From RGIG4576 sp964536025 (GTDB taxonomy: Bacteria; Bacteroidota; Bacteroidia; Bacteroidales; Muribaculaceae): a stretch of 64,000 nt of DNA. The translations under genes were made by a program, and so were the position numbers. The DNA is taken from assembly GCA_964536025.1 (NCBI GenBank), contig CAZHXA010000005.1, positions 11,911 through 75,910 of the forward strand, read 5' to 3'. Positions 8,704-20,200 of the stretch are shown in pieces (positions within the stretch are counted from its first letter, which is position 1; every line of letters starts with the position of its first letter). A model generated the notes under the pieces. The model did not search any database, was not told the origin of the DNA, and saw only the letters and a program-made list of their open reading frames with translations.

Positions 8704-11700
8704 ATGAAGATACGATTTTTTTTAGCAGGGTTAGCTTTTACTTTTGCTTCCGGAATCTTAGCACAAACGACAATTTTATCAACCAAATCCAATGGTTATT
8801 TGTCTCGTGGAATACAAATGTATGAAAGTGGGAATTTCAATGGTGCAATTGACCAATTATCCCATATGAAAAGTATGAATACCACAAGTTGGGAAAAGGA
8901 ATCGGCAGATTTGTATATTGCTAAATCTTATTTCAATTTGGGCAAGACCAAAACAGCAACCGATTTATTAAATGCATATCTTACAAAATATCCTGTTTCA
9001 TTTAACACACCTTATGTAAAAACAATTTTAGGTGATGTATATTTTTACAATGGGGATTTTGCCAAAGCTATTACCTGTTATAAAAATGTGAATGTAAAAT
9101 CATTATCTGCTTCACAACGAGAAGATGTAATTTATCGTCTTGCTTATGCCGATTTAAGAGTTAAAGAAGGTGACGTAGTACAAGGTAAAACGTTGACCGA
9201 AGAAGATATAACTGAATACAGAAAGCAAGCTGTTTCTCTTTTTGAAATATTATCCAACACAAAAAAATATAGCGAAGCTGTAAAATTTTACAAAGCCTAT
9301 ATAAAATATGAAAAAAGAGATTTGGATTATGCTCTTGAAGAATTCCTTAATATCCGAAAAAATAGTGAACTCGGACATTATTCTCAATATTACATTTCTC
9401 AAATTTATTTTGTTAAAGGCGATTTCAATAAAGTCATTTCCACAGGTTTATCATTGCTTAATGATGACCATAACGGTATGAATGGAGAGATAAACCGAAT
9501 TGTAGGAGAATCTTATTATCGTAATGGAGATGAAAGCAATGCTGTAAAATATATAAGCACTTACTTGGAAACATCTGAGCAAGAACCTATGGTGACAGCT
9601 CGATATATCCTTGGAGTGTTGAATTATAGAAATTCCGATTATCAAAACGCAATAGAACAATTAAGTGCTGTAACAGAAGAAGAAAATGTATTAGGACAAA
9701 GTGCATATTATTATTTGGGACAAGCATATAGAAAACAAGGTAATATAACACTTGCTGCCATGGCATTAGAAAAGGCGGCAAAACAAAATTACAATAAAAA
9801 GACTCAAGAAGTCGCATTCTATAACTATGCCGTAATTCAAAATGAAGGAGGACATACACCTTTCAGTAAAGCCATCGACATGTTTGAAGATTTTTTAAAT
9901 AAATTCCCAAATTCAAAATATGCCGATGAAGTAAGTGAATACATGGTTTCGCTTTATGTATCAGGTAATGATTATTCTAAAGCGTTGGCAAGTATAAACC
10001 GCATTAAAAAGCCTTCTGACAAGGTTCTCAAAGCAAAACAAGTGGTACTATATAATCTCGGAGTAAACGCTTTATCAAACGGTAACACCTCTGATACTTG
10101 GAAATATTTAACACAAGCTGAGACACTTGCAAAATATGATTATATTATAAACACACAAGTTTATTTATGGCTGGGTGAATGTGCTTATAGAAACGGAAAT
10201 TATGAACAAGCTGCAAAGTATCAAAACGAGTTCTTGAAAGCTGTAAAAAATACCGATAATAATTATGGATTGGGTTATTATAATTTAGGTTACACAAGAT
10301 TTCAACAGAAAAAATATGAGTCGGCTCGTAATTCATTCGTAAAAGCATTGTCAAGCAAGCAATTAAACAACAATCAAACAAATGACGCAAATAATCGTAT
10401 AGGCGACACTTATTATTACGCAGGCGACATAAAAACCGCTCAAAAATATTACGAAAAATCTTCGGGCGATTATGCTCTTTATCAAAAAGGTATGATGCTT
10501 GGTCTCTCCAAAAATTATTCAGGAAAAATAGAGCAAATGAAGAATATGATAAAACAATATCCTTCTTCATCTCTTATTCCTATGGCAATGCTCGAAGAAG
10601 CCGATGCTTATGTAAGCATGAACAACAATAGAAAAGCTATTGCAGTTTATAATGAGTTGATAAAAAAATACCCAAACAATTCTTATGCTCGCAAAGGTAT
10701 GCTAAACAAAGCCATAACAGAGCGAAATGCAAAGAACGAATCGGCAGCCATAGAAGCTTATAAAGAAGTAATACAAAAATATCCCACAAGTGAAGAAGCA
10801 AGCATCTCACTTGAAGATTTAAAACTTATATATGCCGAAAAAGGTGAGCTGCAAAAATTGGCAACATTTATTTCATCGGTTCAAAATGCTCCGAAACTTG
10901 ATGTAAACGACATGGATAGATTGACATTTGAAGCTGCAGAGAAGGCTTATATGACCGATAATGGAGATATTTCTAAAATGAAGAAATATCTTGAAACTAA
11001 TCCTGACGGAGCCTATGTTGCCAATGCTAAATATTATACAGCAAAATACAACTATAACAATGGTCTTGAAACCGATGCTCTTGAACTAATCGATGAGGTG
11101 GAAGAAAACAATGATGATGCGTCTTTCATGGAAGATGCTTTAGCTATAAAAGCTTCTATCTTGACAAATAAAGGTAAAAACACCGAAGCTCTTGAAGCAT
11201 ATAAAAAACTGGAAGAAAAGGCAACCAACGCTGACAATCGTATTGTTGCAGGGCTTGGAATACTTCGCACTTCAGTTCAATCGGGAGACAAAAAACAAGT
11301 TATCGAATATGCCGACAAGTTATTGAAAAACGGAGGATTGACAGCCGAAGAAGAAAAAGAAGTTATTTTTGCTCGTGCATACGTTTATTATGAACAAAAA
11401 AAGCATGATGCAGCAAAAAAAGATTTCATAAAACTTGCCGAAGATACACGAAACCTCTATGGAGCTAAATCGGCTTATTATTTAGCAGAAATTCAATATA
11501 ACGACAATAATCTTAAAGAAGCTGAAGCCACCTTGAATAAGTTCATTGATGCAGGCACTCCACACGAATATTGGCTTGCTCGTGGTTTTATCTTATTGGC
11601 TGATGTATATCATAAACAAGGAAATTCGTTTGAGGCTTGTGAATATTTGGAAAGCCTTAATAGTAATTATCCGGGAAAAGAAAAGGATATATTTAAGATG

Positions 11701-11748
11701 ATTAATGAGCGTCTTGGCAAGTGGAAAAAAGAATCAAAAAAGAATTAA
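8704..11748 (+). CDS. Large tetratricopeptide-repeat periplasmic protein
   Basis: The 1014-residue secreted protein has a clear signal peptide (MKIRFFLAGLAFTFASGILA, cut near AQ). The rest is almost entirely helical repeats of about 34 residues with TPR positions visible: A..Y...G....A...F...L, for example around YLSRGIQMYESGNFNGAID and repeats ending in KYP or KFPNSKYADE. Long TPR arrays scaffold protein complexes, and a periplasmic one next to an outer-membrane barrel suggests envelope assembly or transport support. It sits 3 bases upstream of a TonB-receptor-like barrel gene and the pair is surely an operon; I recall this pairing as common in Bacteroidales. The exact partner is unknown. 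ATG 8704 fits both the signal peptide and the promoter. Confidence 0.8.
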   Translation: MKIRFFLAGLAFTFASGILAQTTILSTKSNGYLSRGIQMYESGNFNGAIDQLSHMKSMNTTSWEKESADLYIAKSYFNLGKTKTATDLLNAYLTKYPVSFNTPYVKTILGDVYFYNGDFAKAITCYKNVNVKSLSASQREDVIYRLAYADLRVKEGDVVQGKTLTEEDITEYRKQAVSLFEILSNTKKYSEAVKFYKAYIKYEKRDLDYALEEFLNIRKNSELGHYSQYYISQIYFVKGDFNKVISTGLSLLNDDHNGMNGEINRIVGESYYRNGDESNAVKYISTYLETSEQEPMVTARYILGVLNYRNSDYQNAIEQLSAVTEEENVLGQSAYYYLGQAYRKQGNITLAAMALEKAAKQNYNKKTQEVAFYNYAVIQNEGGHTPFSKAIDMFEDFLNKFPNSKYADEVSEYMVSLYVSGNDYSKALASINRIKKPSDKVLKAKQVVLYNLGVNALSNGNTSDTWKYLTQAETLAKYDYIINTQVYLWLGECAYRNGNYEQAAKYQNEFLKAVKNTDNNYGLGYYNLGYTRFQQKKYESARNSFVKALSSKQLNNNQTNDANNRIGDTYYYAGDIKTAQKYYEKSSGDYALYQKGMMLGLSKNYSGKIEQMKNMIKQYPSSSLIPMAMLEEADAYVSMNNNRKAIAVYNELIKKYPNNSYARKGMLNKAITERNAKNESAAIEAYKEVIQKYPTSEEASISLEDLKLIYAEKGELQKLATFISSVQNAPKLDVNDMDRLTFEAAEKAYMTDNGDISKMKKYLETNPDGAYVANAKYYTAKYNYNNGLETDALELIDEVEENNDDASFMEDALAIKASILTNKGKNTEALEAYKKLEEKATNADNRIVAGLGILRTSVQSGDKKQVIEYADKLLKNGGLTAEEEKEVIFARAYVYYEQKKHDAAKKDFIKLAEDTRNLYGAKSAYYLAEIQYNDNNLKEAEATLNKFIDAGTPHEYWLARGFILLADVYHKQGNSFEACEYLESLNSNYPGKEKDIFKMINERLGKWKKESKKN

Positions 11749-11751
11749 AGC

Positions 11752-13506
11752 ATGCGTGTTATTATGAAAAGTTTTAAATTATATATAAGTACTCTAATAT
11801 TGTTGGGCGGATATTGCATCAGCAATGCTCAAGAACCTGATTTAACAAAAGAAATCACTATTGAGACTGAATTTGTTCCTATAGAACAAAAAGCGACAAA
11901 GTTGAATATATTGCCACAAATCGCAAAAACAACAATATCTTCTAAATCGCTCACTTATAGTGAATGGTCGGGACTTGTAGATATTCCTAACCGAATTAAC
12001 ACTCTGGAACCCTATGGATTTAATACAAAACACACCTTCTCTCAAGCAAAGGGATATTTTGATTTGGGAACTGGTGCAAAATTAAACATATTGGGGAATG
12101 CTGGATATAAATTTATCGACAACAAGAATATGCAACTAAATGCTTGGTTGCAACATATTTCTACATGGAAAGGAAAAAACTCATCTCCTCTTGCTTTAAG
12201 TGATTCCCGAAAACAAAAAATCAATGATAACGTATTTGCAGTGAATTTTTCCAATAAATTTACTGCCGGTTTATTGAATTTGGGAGCATATTTCCATTTG
12301 GATAAATATGATTATTATGGAGTAAATGATTATTCTGTATATGATAAAGCCGATAAACAAAGTGCATCGGAATTTCGTATCAATGCCGAATGGAAACAGC
12401 CTATTAAAGATGAAAATGACTTGCAATTTGCATCAGGATTATCTTTTAACCATTTCGGATACTCAAAAAACCTTAATAATGAAGGAAATGGTTTGACCGA
12501 GAATAACATTCATGCAAAAGTGTTTTCTGAAGCCAATTTTGATACATTTTCTTTAGGCATTAATGCCACAGCCGATTACTTAGGATATTCTAATGTAAAT
12601 ATTGACAGCATTACCGATGAAAATGATTGGATGGGTTTACTTAAAGTTTCTCCATATATATTGTATAAATCGGGGAAACTGCAATTTATGGGAGGTATTA
12701 ATGTAGATTTATCGGCACAAGACGGCTCTAAAATTCGCTTATCTCCTAATATAAAAACATATTACAGCATTAAAAATGCAATTTCCGCATATATCATATT
12801 ATTAGGAGGCAAAAGACTTAACACATTAAGCGAAATTCATTCAATATGCCGATATATTGCACCAAATCAAATAATTGGCAGCACATATCAACCTTATAAT
12901 ATGAGATTGGGGGTTGAAGTAGGTCCGCTTAACGGCTTATACTTTAAACCATTCTTTGAAATAGGCTCATTTAAAGACCAATTCACTCCATTTTATAACA
13001 GAGGTAGCTTTTCCGATGGTATAATAAAAGAAATGGTTTCACCTTATATATTTATGCAAAGATATGATATAAAAGGATGGAATTTATGTGCCGAAGTAGG
13101 ATATCAATATAATAATTATGCCGAAGTGAACGCAAAAGTTCAATATGCACCTCAAGATAACGACGAGGGTTATGTTCTCGGACTTGATCGTCCAGAATTG
13201 GTGGTAAATGCCAATGTTCAAGTTCGACCTATTAAAGCTTTATCAATCTCTTTAGGATATGAATTACGTAATGGTCGTGCTTGTTACAACAGATATTTTG
13301 TTCCCGGACCGCCACCGGTAACCACATGGCATAAAACCGAGCTTGAAAACATTACCAATTTAAGCCTTAATGCCAATTATCAAGTAACCGATAAATTAGG
13401 CGTTTTCGTAAATGCCAACAATTTATTGAACAAGCAATGGGACGATTTCTTAGGTATGGGCGTACAAAAAATCAGTGCTATTGCCGGCATAAACTTAGTA
13501 TTTTAA
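11752..13506 (+). CDS. TonB-dependent-receptor-like outer-membrane beta-barrel (no plug)
   Basis: The 584-residue protein has a signal peptide (cut near NAQ) and a long run of amphipathic strands. The end is typical of TonB-dependent receptor barrels: LSLNANYQVTDKLGVFVNAN, then NLLNKQWDDFLGMG and a final aromatic F. There is no carboxypeptidase-like or plug domain and no TonB box, so uptake through a gated channel is doubtful; it may be a structural or assembly partner of the preceding TPR protein. It starts 3 bases after that gene's stop. An in-frame ATG at 11764 gives an equally good signal peptide. Confidence 0.75.
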   Translation: MRVIMKSFKLYISTLILLGGYCISNAQEPDLTKEITIETEFVPIEQKATKLNILPQIAKTTISSKSLTYSEWSGLVDIPNRINTLEPYGFNTKHTFSQAKGYFDLGTGAKLNILGNAGYKFIDNKNMQLNAWLQHISTWKGKNSSPLALSDSRKQKINDNVFAVNFSNKFTAGLLNLGAYFHLDKYDYYGVNDYSVYDKADKQSASEFRINAEWKQPIKDENDLQFASGLSFNHFGYSKNLNNEGNGLTENNIHAKVFSEANFDTFSLGINATADYLGYSNVNIDSITDENDWMGLLKVSPYILYKSGKLQFMGGINVDLSAQDGSKIRLSPNIKTYYSIKNAISAYIILLGGKRLNTLSEIHSICRYIAPNQIIGSTYQPYNMRLGVEVGPLNGLYFKPFFEIGSFKDQFTPFYNRGSFSDGIIKEMVSPYIFMQRYDIKGWNLCAEVGYQYNNYAEVNAKVQYAPQDNDEGYVLGLDRPELVVNANVQVRPIKALSISLGYELRNGRACYNRYFVPGPPPVTTWHKTELENITNLSLNANYQVTDKLGVFVNANNLLNKQWDDFLGMGVQKISAIAGINLVF

Positions 13507-13536
13507 TACTTGATTAACAGTTATTTATTACCTTTC

Positions 13537-13572
13537 ATAGATTTAATCTATTCAAAGATAGATTAAATCTGT
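13537..13572 (+). promoter_or_regulatory. Two 7-1-7 palindromes (Fur/PerR-like operator) at the rubrerythrin promoter
   Basis: Box 1, ATAGATT-T-AATCTAT (13537-13551), is a perfect 15-bp 7-1-7 inverted repeat. Box 2, ATAGATT-A-AATCTGT (13558-13572), has one mismatch. Centres are 21 bp apart, two helical turns, so two dimers would sit on the same face. Box 2 runs into the -33 TTG (13572-13574), as a repressor site would. The 7-1-7 form is typical of Fur-family regulators, and PerR control of rubrerythrin is known in other bacteria; the identity of the regulator here is inference. The whole forms a 12-bp inverted repeat too, but with no T run, so a terminator is less likely. Confidence 0.6.
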
Positions 13573-13602
13573 TGCAAAAGGATTTTTCTCGATATAATTT
13601 TG
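13572..13602 (+). promoter_or_regulatory. Promoter of rubrerythrin
   Basis: TTG (13572-13574), 20 bases, TAATTTTG (13595-13602): a full match to the Bacteroidota RpoD pattern. It predicts a leader of roughly 35 nt before ATG 13645. Confidence 0.7.
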
Positions 13603-13644
13603 TGGAAGAAAAATAAAACAATAACTATTTAAAACAATACTACT

Positions 13645-14223
13645 ATGGCTAAAAGCGTAAAAGGAACAAAAACCGAACAACATCTTTTGATGTCATTTGC
13701 AGGTGAATCACAAGCAAGAATGAGATATACTTATTTTGCTGAAAAAGCAAAAGAAGAAGGTTTTGAACAAATTGCTGCTATCTTCTTGGAAACTGCCGAA
13801 CAGGAAAGAGAACACGCTAAACGTATGTTTAAATTCCTTGAAGGAGGTATGCTTGAAATCAATGCAACCTATCCTGCCGGAGTAATAGGCACAACTGCTG
13901 AAAACTTGAAAGCCGCTGCTGAAGGGGAACATGAAGAATGGTCACTTGATTATCCTAAATTTGCTGAAGTTGCTGCAGAAGAAGGTTTCCCTGCAATCTC
14001 TGCTATGTATAAAGCAATAGCTGTAGCCGAAAAAGCTCACGAAGAACGTTATCGTGCATTATTGAAAAATGTAGAAGACTATACAGTATTTAAAAAAGAC
14101 GGAAAAGTTTATTGGCAATGCCGTAATTGTGGCTATGTGGTTGAAGCTACAGAAGCACCAAAGTCATGCCCGGCTTGCTTATATCCTCAAGCATATTTTG
14201 AAGTTCAAAAGAACAATTACTAA
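13645..14223 (+). CDS. rbr: Rubrerythrin (peroxide reductase)
   Basis: Rubrerythrin reduces hydrogen peroxide to water in the cytoplasm of anaerobes using a di-iron centre and a rubredoxin-type iron. The 192-residue protein has the ferritin-like four-helix domain with E21, the E54xxH57 motif and E129xxH132. A C-terminal rubredoxin-like domain has cysteines C159 and C162 (CRNCGY) and C175 and C178 (CPAC). Length and domain order are standard. It is monocistronic between its own promoter and a strong terminator. Paired Fur/PerR-like palindromes over the promoter suggest peroxide- or iron-responsive repression. Confidence 0.95.
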   Translation: MAKSVKGTKTEQHLLMSFAGESQARMRYTYFAEKAKEEGFEQIAAIFLETAEQEREHAKRMFKFLEGGMLEINATYPAGVIGTTAENLKAAAEGEHEEWSLDYPKFAEVAAEEGFPAISAMYKAIAVAEKAHEERYRALLKNVEDYTVFKKDGKVYWQCRNCGYVVEATEAPKSCPACLYPQAYFEVQKNNY

Positions 14224-17200
14224 ACTTGATTATATTAAAACGTAAATAATGCTTGCCTAAATTATCGGGCAAGCATTATTTTTATATGCATATTTTGAAC
14301 TTTAAACACAGTTTAATCGTTAATAACATAAACTTTAAATCCTATATTATGCACATGAGCGACGCATTGGTAAGCCCCCAAGTTGCTATCGTAACAGGGG
14401 TGATTTCGGCAACCATGATTGCCGTATCCATTAAGAAAATCAAAGTTGACAACGATGAAAAAATGATTCCTTTAATGGGAGTGATGGGAGCTTTTATCTT
14501 TGTAGCACAAATGATAAATTTCTCAATACCCGGAACTGGTTCAAGCGGACATATCATAGGAGGTATTTTATTATCTTCTTTATTAGGTCCTTGGGCTGCT
14601 TTTCTTGTCATTACTTCGGTATTAATCATTCAATGCCTGATTTTTGCCGATGGCGGGCTTATTGCTTTAGGTTGCAATATTTTTAACATGGGAATTTTAT
14701 CTTGTTTTATTGCTTATCCGTTATTTTTTCATCCCATATTAAAGCGAAAGACTTCATTAGGTAGAGTTATGACAGCCTCAATTATAAGTTGTATTTTTGC
14801 ATTTGAATTAGGTGCTTGTGCAGTTACTGTTGAAACACTACTTTCAGGCATAACCGCCCTTCCATTTAAACGTTTTCTATTACTTATGTTACCTATTCAT
14901 TTTATAATAGGTTTATGCGAGGGAGTAGCAACCGGAGCTGTGATTTATTTTATTCAAAAAAATCAACCACAATTATTATATAAAACCACACAATCTAAAG
15001 TAAGTTATACGAAACCTGTAATCATAATAGCCGGAATCGTCATTATACTTGGTTTTACTGCCAGGCTTATTGTTTCTTCGCTACCTGATGGATTGGAATG
15101 GTCAATTGCTAACATGGGTGGTAATATAATCGAAGAAAATGTAATATCAAATACGCTAATGCCCGATTATAATCATTCTTTATCGGGTATAATAGGAAGT
15201 ATAATAACAATCGCTTTAATCTACTTTATAGGTGTTTTAGCTTTTAGTAGAAGAAAATGAAGAAATTGGAAGTTGTTTTATATAAATTAAATGAAATAGA
15301 ACTTTCTTGCGACAGGAATGAATCATTACAATTCATTGGAACAAAAGCTAAACTACTGGTTACGATAATTTTCTTATTAAGCTTATTATCATTATCGATT
15401 TATAATCTTCCTTCTATAATAATGCACATGATATATCCTATCTTTTTATGTTCATTGGGAGGTCTGAATTATATCAAAATATTTAAACACTCGCTTGTCG
15501 TACTTCCTTTTGTGTTATTTATAGGCATTTTAAATCCTTTTTTTGACACAAAACCATTCATCTGTATCGGAAGCGTAACCTTATCGTATGGTTGGATAAG
15601 TTTTATATCAATCATTTTGAGAGGAGTGGTATCGGCACAAGCAATAATGATTCTTATTGAATCTTCAGGTTTTAATAAGGTAATACTTGCTATAAATAGT
15701 TTTGGAGTTCCCACTATCTTGACAATGCAACTTTTGTTTGTTTACAGATATATTTATGTGTTGTTAAATGAAGCACTAAGTATGCATAGGGCAAGGATTT
15801 CTCGCAGTTTTGGCAGAAGTAACTATTCTATAAAAACGTGGAGTATTTTAATAGGTCAACTGTTTTTGCGAGCAATCGAACATTCCAATGCAATACATCA
15901 AGCTATGTTATCTCGAGGGTTTTCCGGAAACATACCTTGTATACATAGTAATAAATGGAATATAAGAGATTCGATTTTTCTTTTTGTGTGGATTTGTGTG
16001 TTTGCGTTGATACATTTATTATCTTATTCACATATATTATGAGTCATCACTTCATACAGTTTAAAAACGTAAGCTATTCTTATCCCAATGGTTCTATTGC
16101 ACTAACTGATATTTCATTCACCATAAGACATGGCGAAAAAATTGCAGTTTTGGGTAATAACGGCTCTGGAAAGACTACTTTATTGATGCACATAAATGGT
16201 TTACTATTACCAACAACCGGAGAAATAAACATGGGCGGTATAAAAATATGTAAACAAACATTGCCGTTGATAAGACAAAAAGTTGGATTAGTTTTTCAAA
16301 ATGCTGACGACCAATTATTCATGCCTACCGTATGGGATGATGTTGCTTTCGGTCCACAAAACATGAAAATTCCACAAGAAGAAGTAGAAAATCGAGTGAA
16401 TGTGGCTTTACAAAGCGTCAATGCAATTGAATTGAAAAATCGTACATGTCATCAACTCTCGGGAGGGCAAAAAAGAATTGTGGCAATAGCAACTGTTCTA
16501 TCGATGTTCCCCGACATATTGGTTATGGATGAACCGACTGCCAACCTTGATTTTAAAGCAAAAAAAGAGTTAATTACTATACTCAAATCTTTTTCTCATG
16601 CTTACATCCTATCCACTCACGACATAAAATTTGCTCAAGAGGTATGTGATAGAGCCATTTTACTTCAAAATGGGCAAATAATTCTTGACACCACAATAAA
16701 AGACGCCATAAACACTTACTTAGCATTATAATATAATCCATTTCTTGTCGTCTATAAATCGACAATTGTGTATTATACATTAAGTTTTAGTATCTTTGCA
16801 AAGAGAATAGAGATATTATAATAGAAATTATGAAGAAAACAATCATTGATCTGTTTGAAGCGTCGGTTAAACGCTATCCCAACAACACTTTCCTTCTTGA
16901 AAAAACAGGAAATCAATTTGAACCCACTACATATAAACAAGTTAAAGAACAAGTTTATCGTTTGGGAGCCGGTCTTCAAGCTCTTGGCGTAAACAAAGGC
17001 GACAATATGGCTCTTTTAAGCGAAGGTCGCAATATGTGGGTTATCGGTGAACTTTCTATGTTTTATGCCGGTGCAGTAAATGTTCCTCTTTCTATCAAGT
17101 TGGAAGAACGCAACGACTTGATGTTTAGACTCACACATGGTGATGTTAAATACATGATGGTTTCAGGAAACCAATTGAAAAAAATACGAGCAATCAAGAA

Positions 17201-20200
17201 TGAATTGCCTCAATTAAAATACATCATAGTTTTTGACCAACAAGATAGTTACGAAGAAAAAGAAATTGCTCTCAATGACATTTTAAAAATGGGTGATGAT
17301 TTCTTAAAAAAGAATTCTCTCGAAACATTTTTAAGTGTTGCACAATCCATTCAAAACGACGATTATGCGACTATAACATACACCAGTGGAACGACAGCCG
17401 ACCCTAAAGGCGTAGTTCTTACTCATCGCAATTACACTGCCAATGTTGAACAGGCTCTAACACTGGTTGATATAGACGAAACTTGGCGTACTCTAATAAT
17501 ATTGCCACTCGACCACTGTTTTGCTCACGTTGTAGGTTTTTACATTATGATGTCTCAAGGAGCTACTGCAGCAACAGTACAAGTGGGACGTACCCCTCTT
17601 GAAACGTTGAAAAATATCCCTAAAAACATCAAAGAAGTAAGACCTCATTTTATTTTGAGCGTTCCTGCACTTGCAAAAACATTCAAAAAGAACATTGAAC
17701 AAGCAATCCGTGCAAAAGGAAAAACCACAGAAAGATTGTTTAACTTCGGATTAAAAGTAAAACAAATTTATTACGGCGACAGCAATCTTGACTCAAAAGG
17801 AATTCGCATTTTACTAAAGCCTATTGTTGCTCTCTTGGATAACATAATTTTCTCTAAGGTTAAAGAAAATTTTGGAGGAGAACTACGCTTCTTTATAGGA
17901 GGTGGAGCTCTACTTGACAAAGATTTACAAAAATTCTATGTAGGAGTGGGCATGCCCATGTATCAAGGTTACGGGCTATCAGAAGCTACTCCGGTTATTT
18001 CTTCCAATGGTCCTGAACTTTATCGTTTCGGTTCAAGTGGAAAACTTGTAAAACCAATCGACCTTAAAATATGCGACGAAAACGGGAAAGAATTACCCGT
18101 AGGTCAAATGGGTGAGATTGTTGTAAAAGGAGAGAATGTCATGGCAGGATATTGGAAAAACGCCGAATCTACTGCCGAAACAATTAAAGACGGCTATCTT
18201 TACACCGGTGATTTGGGATACATGACAAAAGAAGGCTTATTATACGTTAAAGGACGTTTCAAAAGTTTATTGATTTCAAGCGATGGCGAAAAATACAGTC
18301 CCGAAGGCATTGAAGAAGCTCTTGTTCAACTTGCTCCAAGCATCGACCAAGTCATGCTTTACAATAATCAATCAGCCTATACAACAGCAGTAATCGTACC
18401 TAATAAAGATTACATTACACGCACATTGAAAGAAAAAGGCTTATCACTTGATACAGAAGATGGACGTATTGCGGCACTTAAATTGATTGACGGTGATGTT
18501 TCAATGTTTAAAAAAGGGGGAATACATGAAACCATGTTCCCCGACCGTTGGCTTCCTACCTGTTTCGCGGTATTAGCAGAACCATTTACCGAACAAAACC
18601 AAATGATTAACAGTTCACTAAAAATGGTAAGAGGAAAAATAGAAAAAGCCTATGCCGACCGCATTGCTTACATGTACACTCCGGAAGGAAAACAACTGCA
18701 AAACCCTCAAAACATAGAAGCTTTAGCATAAAAATAAAAAACTACCAAAAATTGATTTTGGTAGTTTTTTATTACTTCAATTTTTATTTCTATTAGCTTC
18801 AAGTACCGGTAAATTAGTTTCAGTTGGTATATAAATCACAGTTTTATCATTAAGATTGGCTTGCTGACGAACCCATAAATACTGTATATATGCAGGGGTC
18901 AAACTTCCGTTTTCTATTCTTATAGCTTCAGCAGCACCTTTTGCTCGTTCGATTTCTGCTTGAGCATTAAGTTTTTCAGCCTCCAAATTAGCTTTAGCCT
19001 CCTCTATCTTGATTTTACGATTTTGTTCTGCCTTGGCAAATTCGGCACGACCACTCATCTCTTGTTGCCATACATTATAATAAGGTACTGCAATAAACAA
19101 GCCAACAACACATACAAGAATTACTGCAATCGAACCTAATGTAATTCCTAAACCTTTCTTTTCCATATATATTTTTTTTTAATGATTAATTACCTCGAAT
19201 TTAGGTATAAATATTTTTATTTACAAAAAATGTCAACATTTTTAATCCTAAATCTTACATTTTTCTTAAAATATAATGATATTTGTGTACTTTTGTACAA
19301 AAAATTACCATTATGATACTTACAAATTTAAAGGATTGCCGACGTTATGAAGCAATTCATCCGCTTTTCAAACAACTTTTCGACTTTATAAGCACTCATA
19401 ATCTATTGGAAATGCCCATAGGACGCATCGATATTGACGGAGACAACCTGTTTATCAACAATTCTGAGCCCGAATGTATTTCACAAGAAGAACAATTGCT
19501 TGAAGTTCACCGAAAATACACCGATGTACATATTCTGCTTGAAGGAAACGAAAGAATAGGTTGGAGTGCATTGGAAAATGTGAAAAATATCTCAAAACAA
19601 TATGATGAGACAGGCGATTTCATGTTTTATAACGACCGCCCCACTTCATGGGTTGACCTTACACCAGGTCAAATTTTCATAGCATTTCCTGAAGACCCGC
19701 ATGCACCAATTGTAGGCAAATGTAAAATACGCAAAGCTATTGCAAAATTGAAAATTTAGATTACTTCACACAAAAGACAAAAATTATTTTATTTTTTTGC
19801 TTTTTGTCGCAACAAAACATACTATCTTTGTAAAAGATATTGATGAAATCAAAAATACCCTATACAATGAACAAACAAGAACATTTATTAGCTGAAAAGT
19901 TATTGCGTATTAACGCAATAAAGTTGCAACCTGAAAATCCTTTTGTATGGTCTTCGGGATGGAATTCTCCAATTTATTGCGATAACCGCGAAACTCTTTC
20001 TCATCCGGAATTACGCAATTTTATAAAAATCGAACTTTGTCGCTTGGTAGCCGAAAACTTCCCTGAAGTTGAAGCCATTGCAGGTGTAGCAACCGGAGCT
20101 ATCGCACAAGGAGCACTTGTTGCCGACAACTTGGGTCTTCCTTATGCTTATGTTCGTTCAAGCCCAAAAGACCACGGTCTTGAAAACCTTATTGAAGGTA